A stretch of 9,383 nucleotides of DNA from Clostridia bacterium (lineage in GTDB: Bacteria; Bacillota; Clostridia; Oscillospirales; CAG-272), in NCBI GenBank assembly GCA_024404475.1, contig JAKSPV010000049.1, positions 1 to 9,383 on the forward strand. Direction: 5' to 3'. Numbering within the stretch: the stretch's first letter is position 1; every line of letters begins with the position of its first letter. Positions 6,157-9,383 of the stretch are shown here, piece after piece. A program made the translations under genes and the position numbers. The notes below the pieces were generated by a model that was not told the DNA's origin, ran no database searches, and saw nothing but the letters and a program-made list of their open reading frames with translations.

Positions 6157-7296
6157 TCACGGACGGAGGTATGCGTCCGCTTCGCGGAGCCGGTCGGCGA
6201 CCATGATGTTCTGCGGGCAGATCTCCTCGCACGCGTGGCAGCCGATGCACTGTGAGGCGTCGGTGCCTTCGGCGATGCGCTTTTTGTAGCTTTTGATCCC
6301 GTCTTCGCGGACGTCGAACATGACGCAGTGGCTCCAGAGCGAGAAGATCGACGGGATCGCGATGCCCGCCGGGCAGTCCTTGCAGTAGTGGCAGCCGGTG
6401 CATTTCACGGGAATGCGGGACTTATACGCTTCGCGCGCCGCCGCTATCATCGCTTTCTCGCTGTCCGAGAGGCAGCCGACCGCAGCGTCGGAGAAGATGC
6501 GGACGTTGTCGTCCACCATGTCGAGGGACGTCATGCCGGAGAGCACCGTGGCGATCTCGGGATAATCCGCGAGGAAGCGGAACGCCCATTCCGCGGGAGA
6601 ACGCTCCGTTTGGCAGCTGTCGAAAACCGCCTGCACGTTCGCGGGGACTTTGGCGAGGTTGCCGCCGCGCAGGCCTTCCATGACGATCACGGGGATGCCG
6701 CGCTCGCCGCAGAGACGGATGCCGCGCTCCCCTGCCTGCTCCTCAACGTCGAGATAGTTGAATTGCAGCTGCACGACATCGAATTTCGGGTACTCGTCGA
6801 GGATGCGGACGAGTTCGTCGTAGGTGCCGTGGAACGAGAAGCCGATGTGGCGGATGCGCCCCTCGGCTTTCAGCTTTTCCATGAACGGGATCGCGCCGAG
6901 GTCGCGCATTTTCTCCCAGCTGTCGCCGTGGAGCGCGTGGAGCAGATACACGTCGAGGTGATCGGTGCCGAGCCGTGCGAGCTGCTCCTCGAAGATGCGG
7001 GGAAAATCCTCCGCGCTGTTGCACGCCCAGTGCGGCAGCTTCGTCGTGAGCATGACGCGGTCGCGGTAGCCATCCGCGAGCGCCTTGCCGACGATGCGCT
7101 CGTTTTGGCTGTCGGAATAAGTATAGGCGGTGTCAACGTAGTTCACGCCGCTGTCGATCGCGTGACGGATCATCCGGACGGCAAGGTCTTCGTCGAAATG
7201 CCAGCCGTCTTCCGTTTTCTCGCCGGGGATCCGCATACAGCCGAAGCCGAGCGCCGAAACGCGGTCGGCGATCTTTCCGAAAGGTCTGTACTGCAT
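6157..7296 (-). CDS. Aldo/keto reductase with C-terminal two-cluster ferredoxin-like domain
   Basis: This 379-residue cytoplasmic oxidoreductase joins an aldo/keto reductase TIM barrel (about 1-290) to an iron-sulfur tail (about 295-365), the COG1453 architecture common in anaerobes. Barrel landmarks are MQYRPFGK...ALGFGCMRIP at the start, the catalytic tetrad D55 and Y60 in YVDTAYTYSDSQNE, K86 in TTKLPHW and H120 in DVYLLHALHGDSWE, and HIGFSFHGTYDEL. The tail carries two Cys clusters, CTGCHYCKDCP (C299, C302, C305, C308) and CIGCHACEEICP (C350, C353, C356, C360), fitting two [4Fe-4S] clusters and hinting at electron exchange with ferredoxin. Substrate is unknown. ATG 7296 is supported by GGAGG (7303-7307) 6 bases upstream. 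It is divergent from the alcohol dehydrogenase gene with its own promoter and terminator, so it is a single-gene unit. Confidence 0.93.
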   Translation of the reverse strand: MQYRPFGKIADRVSALGFGCMRIPGEKTEDGWHFDEDLAVRMIRHAIDSGVNYVDTAYTYSDSQNERIVGKALADGYRDRVMLTTKLPHWACNSAEDFPRIFEEQLARLGTDHLDVYLLHALHGDSWEKMRDLGAIPFMEKLKAEGRIRHIGFSFHGTYDELVRILDEYPKFDVVQLQFNYLDVEEQAGERGIRLCGERGIPVIVMEGLRGGNLAKVPANVQAVFDSCQTERSPAEWAFRFLADYPEIATVLSGMTSLDMVDDNVRIFSDAAVGCLSDSEKAMIAAAREAYKSRIPVKCTGCHYCKDCPAGIAIPSIFSLWSHCVMFDVREDGIKSYKKRIAEGTDASQCIGCHACEEICPQNIMVADRLREADAYLRP

Positions 7297-7331
7297 AATG
7301 TGCCTCCGTAATCACCCTTTAATATATACGT

Positions 7332-7361
7332 GTGCCGGCGGTGCGCGCCGGTGCTTTTTTT
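7332..7361 (+). terminator. Plus-strand terminator-like hairpin inside the reductase leader
   Basis: GTGCCGGCG (7332-7340 region) pairs with CGCCGGTGC (7346-7354), about nine pairs with two G-U, followed by seven T residues (7355-7361). No plus-strand gene precedes it, so it would stop antisense transcription heading towards the dehydrogenase gene. On the minus strand the same sequence is a stem at the 5' end of the reductase mRNA. Confidence 0.65.
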
Positions 7362-7362
7362 C

Positions 7363-7391
7363 ATTATATAGGAAAAGGCATGCTTTTGCAA
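7363..7391 (-). promoter_or_regulatory. Promoter of the aldo/keto reductase gene
   Basis: On the minus strand, TTGCAA (7386-7391, 4 of 6) and TATAAT (7363-7368, perfect) are 17 bases apart. The predicted start near 7356 gives a leader of about 60 bases that opens with the GC-rich stem-loop at 7332-7354. Confidence 0.75.
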
Positions 7392-7409
7392 GAGGAAACG
7401 GACGGCTAC

Positions 7410-7438
7410 TTGACAAAAAACGGAAATTGGGATATGAT
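7410..7438 (+). promoter_or_regulatory. Promoter of the iron-dependent alcohol dehydrogenase gene
   Basis: TTGACA (7410-7415, perfect) and TATGAT (7433-7438, 5 of 6) are 17 bases apart. The predicted start is near 7445. It points away from the reductase promoter, the two -35 boxes being 18 bases apart. Confidence 0.85.
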
Positions 7439-7452
7439 AAACATGACAATCA

Positions 7453-7467
7453 CGCCGCTCCGCGGCG
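7453..7467 (+). promoter_or_regulatory. Leader stem-loop of the alcohol dehydrogenase mRNA
   Basis: CGCCGC (7453-7458) and GCGGCG (7462-7467) form a perfect 6-bp GC stem with a 3-base loop, about 8 bases after the predicted transcription start and just upstream of the AGGAGGA ribosome binding site (7473-7479). Confidence 0.5.
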
Positions 7468-7484
7468 ATAACAGGAGGATCATC

Positions 7485-8693
7485 ATGCTGCCTTTTGCTC
7501 ATTATAATCCCGTCCGTGTGGAATTCGGTCCCGGTAAGTCCCGCGAGGTCGGCCCGATCGCGGCCCGCTTCGGCAAGAAAGCGATGCTCGTCACCTACGA
7601 GCAGCACGATTTCTTCGCGGCGCTCCTCGATGACATCCACAAGAATCTCGCCGATGCCGGCGTGACCGTCATCGACTTCTTCAAGGTGCAGGCCAACCCG
7701 CTCCTCTGCCACATCCGCGAGGCAGTCGATATCTGCCGCAGCGAAAAAGTGGACGTCGTGATCGCGCTTGGCGGCGGCAGCGTCATGGACTCCGTCAAGC
7801 TCATCGCCGCAGGTGTGCCCTATGAGGGCGACCTCTGGCAGATGTTCGTCTCCCGTCACGACCGTGACGTGGCCATCCCGCCGAAGACCTCGATCCCGAA
7901 GATCCTGATCCCGACGCTGCCGGCGACGTCCAGCGAGATGAACAACATCGGCGTCGCGACGAACGACGTGACGCACGAGAAACAGTACGTCTGGGCGGAC
8001 ACGCTGTACGCCGACGTTTCCGTCGTCGATCCCGAGCTGACCTGCTCGCTGCCCGCGTTCCAGACCGCGGCTGGCGCCGTTGATGCGATCTCCCATGTGC
8101 TTGAAGCATATTTCAGCGGCGACCAGAACTCGCCCGTTCACGACCGGATGCAGGAAGGCCTCGTCATCGGCATCATGGATGAGCTCCGCGCTGTCCTTGC
8201 CGATCCGAAGAACGTGCAGCACAGAGCGAACATCCAGTGGGCGTCCACGCTCGCGTGGAACGGCTGGATGCAGTGCGGCCTTGCCGCACCGACTCCGATG
8301 CACCAGATGGGGCACGTCCTCTCCGCGCGCTACAACACGACGCACGGCGTGACGCTCGCGATCTTCATGGCCTCGTTTCTGCCGTACTCCTGCCGCCTGA
8401 ACGCAGAGCGTGCCGCGCGCTGCGCGACTTTCGGCGCACGCGTATTCGGCATGAACAGAGCCGATTATGCAAGCGATGAGGCGATGGGCCTTGCCGCGCT
8501 CGACAAGCTGACCGCGTTCATCCGCGAAGTCGGCCTGCCGACGAAGCTCAGCGAGGTCGGCATCCCCGAATCCGATTTTGAAGCGATCGCCGACGATATC
8601 GTTCGTCTCGGCTGCAACGCGGAGGGCAATCTGCCGTCGATTCCGCCGATCGGCCGCGACGGTATTCTCGACATCCTGCGTCTTGCAAAATAA
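7485..8693 (+). CDS. Iron-containing alcohol dehydrogenase (YqhD/butanol-dehydrogenase type)
   Basis: This 402-residue cytoplasmic enzyme of the group III alcohol dehydrogenases interconverts aldehydes and alcohols with NAD(P)H and a divalent metal. The N-terminus MLPFAHYNPVRVEFGPGK and the nucleotide-binding IALGGGSVMDSVKLIAAG (93-110) are typical of the YqhD/BdhA branch. Metal ligands can be assigned as D200 and H204 in GAVDAISHVLEAYF, H273 in PMHQMGH and H287 in YNTTHG; the spacings (4, 69 and 14) agree with E. coli YqhD as I recall it. The C-terminus LPSIPPIGRDGILDILRLAK is intact. ATG 7485 is chosen because AGGAGGA lies just upstream and the promoter at 7410-7438 excludes any earlier start. 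NADPH preference and physiological substrate are not decided by sequence; alcohol fermentation or aldehyde detoxification are both plausible. Confidence 0.95.
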   Translation: MLPFAHYNPVRVEFGPGKSREVGPIAARFGKKAMLVTYEQHDFFAALLDDIHKNLADAGVTVIDFFKVQANPLLCHIREAVDICRSEKVDVVIALGGGSVMDSVKLIAAGVPYEGDLWQMFVSRHDRDVAIPPKTSIPKILIPTLPATSSEMNNIGVATNDVTHEKQYVWADTLYADVSVVDPELTCSLPAFQTAAGAVDAISHVLEAYFSGDQNSPVHDRMQEGLVIGIMDELRAVLADPKNVQHRANIQWASTLAWNGWMQCGLAAPTPMHQMGHVLSARYNTTHGVTLAIFMASFLPYSCRLNAERAARCATFGARVFGMNRADYASDEAMGLAALDKLTAFIREVGLPTKLSEVGIPESDFEAIADDIVRLGCNAEGNLPSIPPIGRDGILDILRLAK

Positions 8694-8702
8694 AATCACG
8701 TG

Positions 8703-8732
8703 GAGGGATTTTGCCGGGAGGCAGGATCCCTC
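8703..8732 (+). other. Strong hairpin between the alcohol dehydrogenase and GNAT genes
   Basis: GAGGGAT (8703-8709) pairs with ATCCCTC (8726-8732) and TGCC (8712-8715) with GGCA (8720-8723), joined in RNA by two G-U pairs into a 13-bp stem with a GGGA tetraloop. No T-run follows, so it is not a standard terminator. It may be a processing or stabilising element within one transcript, since I see no promoter for the next gene. Confidence 0.55.
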
Positions 8733-8752
8733 TCCCTCTTTCGGAGAAGCGT

Positions 8753-9256
8753 ATGATCTACTTAAAAGAAGCCAACTTTGACGACGTCGAAGAAGAATAC
8801 CGCTTCATCACCGGGACGCCGGAGGACGAGAACGGTTTCTGCAACCCGGACGCGGGCTGCACAAGGGAACAGTTTGAAAAGACGGTCCTGCCTGCGTATT
8901 TGAAAATGGCGGCGGGGATCGACCTGCCGCAGGGCTTTGTGCCGGAAACGAAATATTTCCTCTGGGACGGCGGCGAGATCGTCGGGATGTTCAAACTGCG
9001 CCATTATCTGACCGATGCGCTCCGCGAGGGTGCCGGGCATATCGGCTACGGCATCCGCCGGGACTGCCGCGGCAGGGGCTACGCGACCGCGGGACTGCGG
9101 CTTGCGCTCGACAAGGCGCGCGAGATCGTGCCGGAGGACGAGATCTGCCTCGAAGTCAACAAGGACAACCCCGCGTCGATCCGCGTGCAGGAGAAATGCG
9201 GCGCGAGGCTCCATCATGAAGACGATACGCATTTCTATATGCGCGTCGCCAAGTAA
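8753..9256 (+). CDS. GNAT-family N-acetyltransferase
   Basis: The 167-residue protein is a GNAT acyltransferase, transferring an acetyl group from acetyl-CoA to an unidentified acceptor in the cytoplasm. The diagnostic acetyl-CoA-binding motif A is HIGYGIRRDCRGRGYATAGL (96-115), with the R-G-R-G-Y-A pyrophosphate loop, and motif B is EVNKDNPASIRVQEKCGA (134-151), ending with FYMRVAK. The central stretch PETKYFLWDGGEIVGMFKLRHYL supplies strands beta2-beta3. Overall it resembles the COG3981 group of predicted acetyltransferases, often near 170 residues; no substrate is known for that group to my knowledge. ATG 8753 follows CGGAGAAG (8742-8749) at normal spacing. It lies 59 bases after the dehydrogenase gene across a hairpin without a recognisable promoter, so it may be the second gene of that operon. 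Confidence 0.92.
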   Translation: MIYLKEANFDDVEEEYRFITGTPEDENGFCNPDAGCTREQFEKTVLPAYLKMAAGIDLPQGFVPETKYFLWDGGEIVGMFKLRHYLTDALREGAGHIGYGIRRDCRGRGYATAGLRLALDKAREIVPEDEICLEVNKDNPASIRVQEKCGARLHHEDDTHFYMRVAK

Positions 9257-9273
9257 TAAGGATCGTATACGTA

Positions 9274-9383
9274 ATGAAGAAAATTGTTTGTCTCTCTCTT
9301 GCGGGGTTGCTCTTTCTGACGGGATGCACCGTGTCGGGACAGCCGGCGTCGGCACAGACGGAATTGACAGCCGCGCCGGACGA
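9274..9383 (+). CDS. Lipoprotein, N-terminal fragment
   Basis: Only the first 36 codons are inside the window. The N-terminus MKKIVCLSLAGLLFLTGCTV is a lipoprotein signal peptide: two lysines, a hydrophobic core, and the lipobox LTGC with the lipidated Cys at residue 18. The residues after it (SGQPASAQTELTAAPD) are a low-complexity linker typical of membrane-anchored lipoproteins. The start is ATG 9274, with AAGGA at 9258-9262 at a slightly long spacing of 11. It begins 17 bases after the GNAT stop, so the two are likely co-transcribed. Function cannot be judged from this fragment. Confidence 0.8.
   Translation, partial: MKKIVCLSLAGLLFLTGCTVSGQPASAQTELTAAPD

Noticed and set aside
6328..7311. 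327-codon plus-strand frame opposite the aldo/keto reductase
   Set aside because: It has no motif and overlaps a gene with an intact catalytic tetrad and both Cys clusters; the composition is that of a shadow frame.
7332..7484. Upstream in-frame start extending the alcohol dehydrogenase by about 51 residues
   Set aside because: The extension covers the promoter and leader; the family N-terminus begins at ATG 7485 behind AGGAGGA.
7297..7484. Riboswitch or Rex-type operator in the divergent intergenic region
   Set aside because: I see simple hairpins and promoters only; there is no conserved multi-helix layout and no TTGTTAA-type palindrome.
7170..8699. 509-codon open frame on the minus strand opposite the alcohol dehydrogenase gene
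   Set aside because: GC-rich codons make long antisense frames common; the plus-strand gene has all metal ligands, and the antisense frame also runs through two promoters and into the reductase gene.
1..9383. tRNA, rRNA, CRISPR arrays, insertion sequences or a defence locus
   Set aside because: No cloverleaf, direct-repeat array, transposase, terminal inverted repeats or defence-type domains were seen; nearly the whole window is explained by ordinary metabolic and surface genes.

Overview
The window looks like chromosomal DNA from a GC-rich, Gram-positive anaerobe, most likely a gut-type Clostridia member (Firmicutes/Bacillota). The reasons are strong GGAGG-type ribosome binding sites, vegetative-type -35/-10 promoters with 17-bp spacers, compact intrinsic terminators, a surface protein with a sortase-like tail, a COG1453-type aldo/keto reductase with two iron-sulfur clusters, and an iron-dependent alcohol dehydrogenase. 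The lineage is inferred from gene content. I see no insertion sequences, phage genes, CRISPR arrays, tRNA or rRNA.

Layout. (1) 1-320: C-terminal end of an esterase, closed by a strong terminator whose 3' arm also carries a candidate -35 box for the next operon. (2) 367-2580: a two-gene operon encoding a DUF1538 membrane protein built from two homologous halves and a protein with two tandem PII-like domains. (3) 2588-4118: a terminator-like hairpin, then glycerol kinase (glpK) with no obvious promoter of its own. (4) 4128-4726: a shared bidirectional terminator, then a leftward YfcE-type phosphodiesterase with its own promoter. (5) 4738-5991: a leftward secreted surface protein with a perfect consensus promoter (TTGACA-17-TATAAT), an AT-rich dyad just upstream, a leader stem-loop, codon choice typical of highly expressed genes, and a C-terminal wall-anchor-like tail. 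(6) 6078-8693: a leftward aldo/keto reductase with a ferredoxin-like tail and a rightward iron-containing alcohol dehydrogenase, diverging from back-to-back promoters. (7) 8703-9383: a hairpin, a GNAT acetyltransferase, and the start of a lipoprotein gene.

How the genes fit together. The DUF1538/PII pair looks like a transporter-like membrane protein with a dedicated PII-type sensor, and glycerol kinase may be transcribed by read-through from it. The two oxidoreductases plausibly interconvert aldehydes and alcohols in fermentation or detoxification. The surface protein appears to be a separate, highly expressed unit of unknown function. The least-described items are the DUF1538/PII module and the surface protein; neither is shown here to be a new system.
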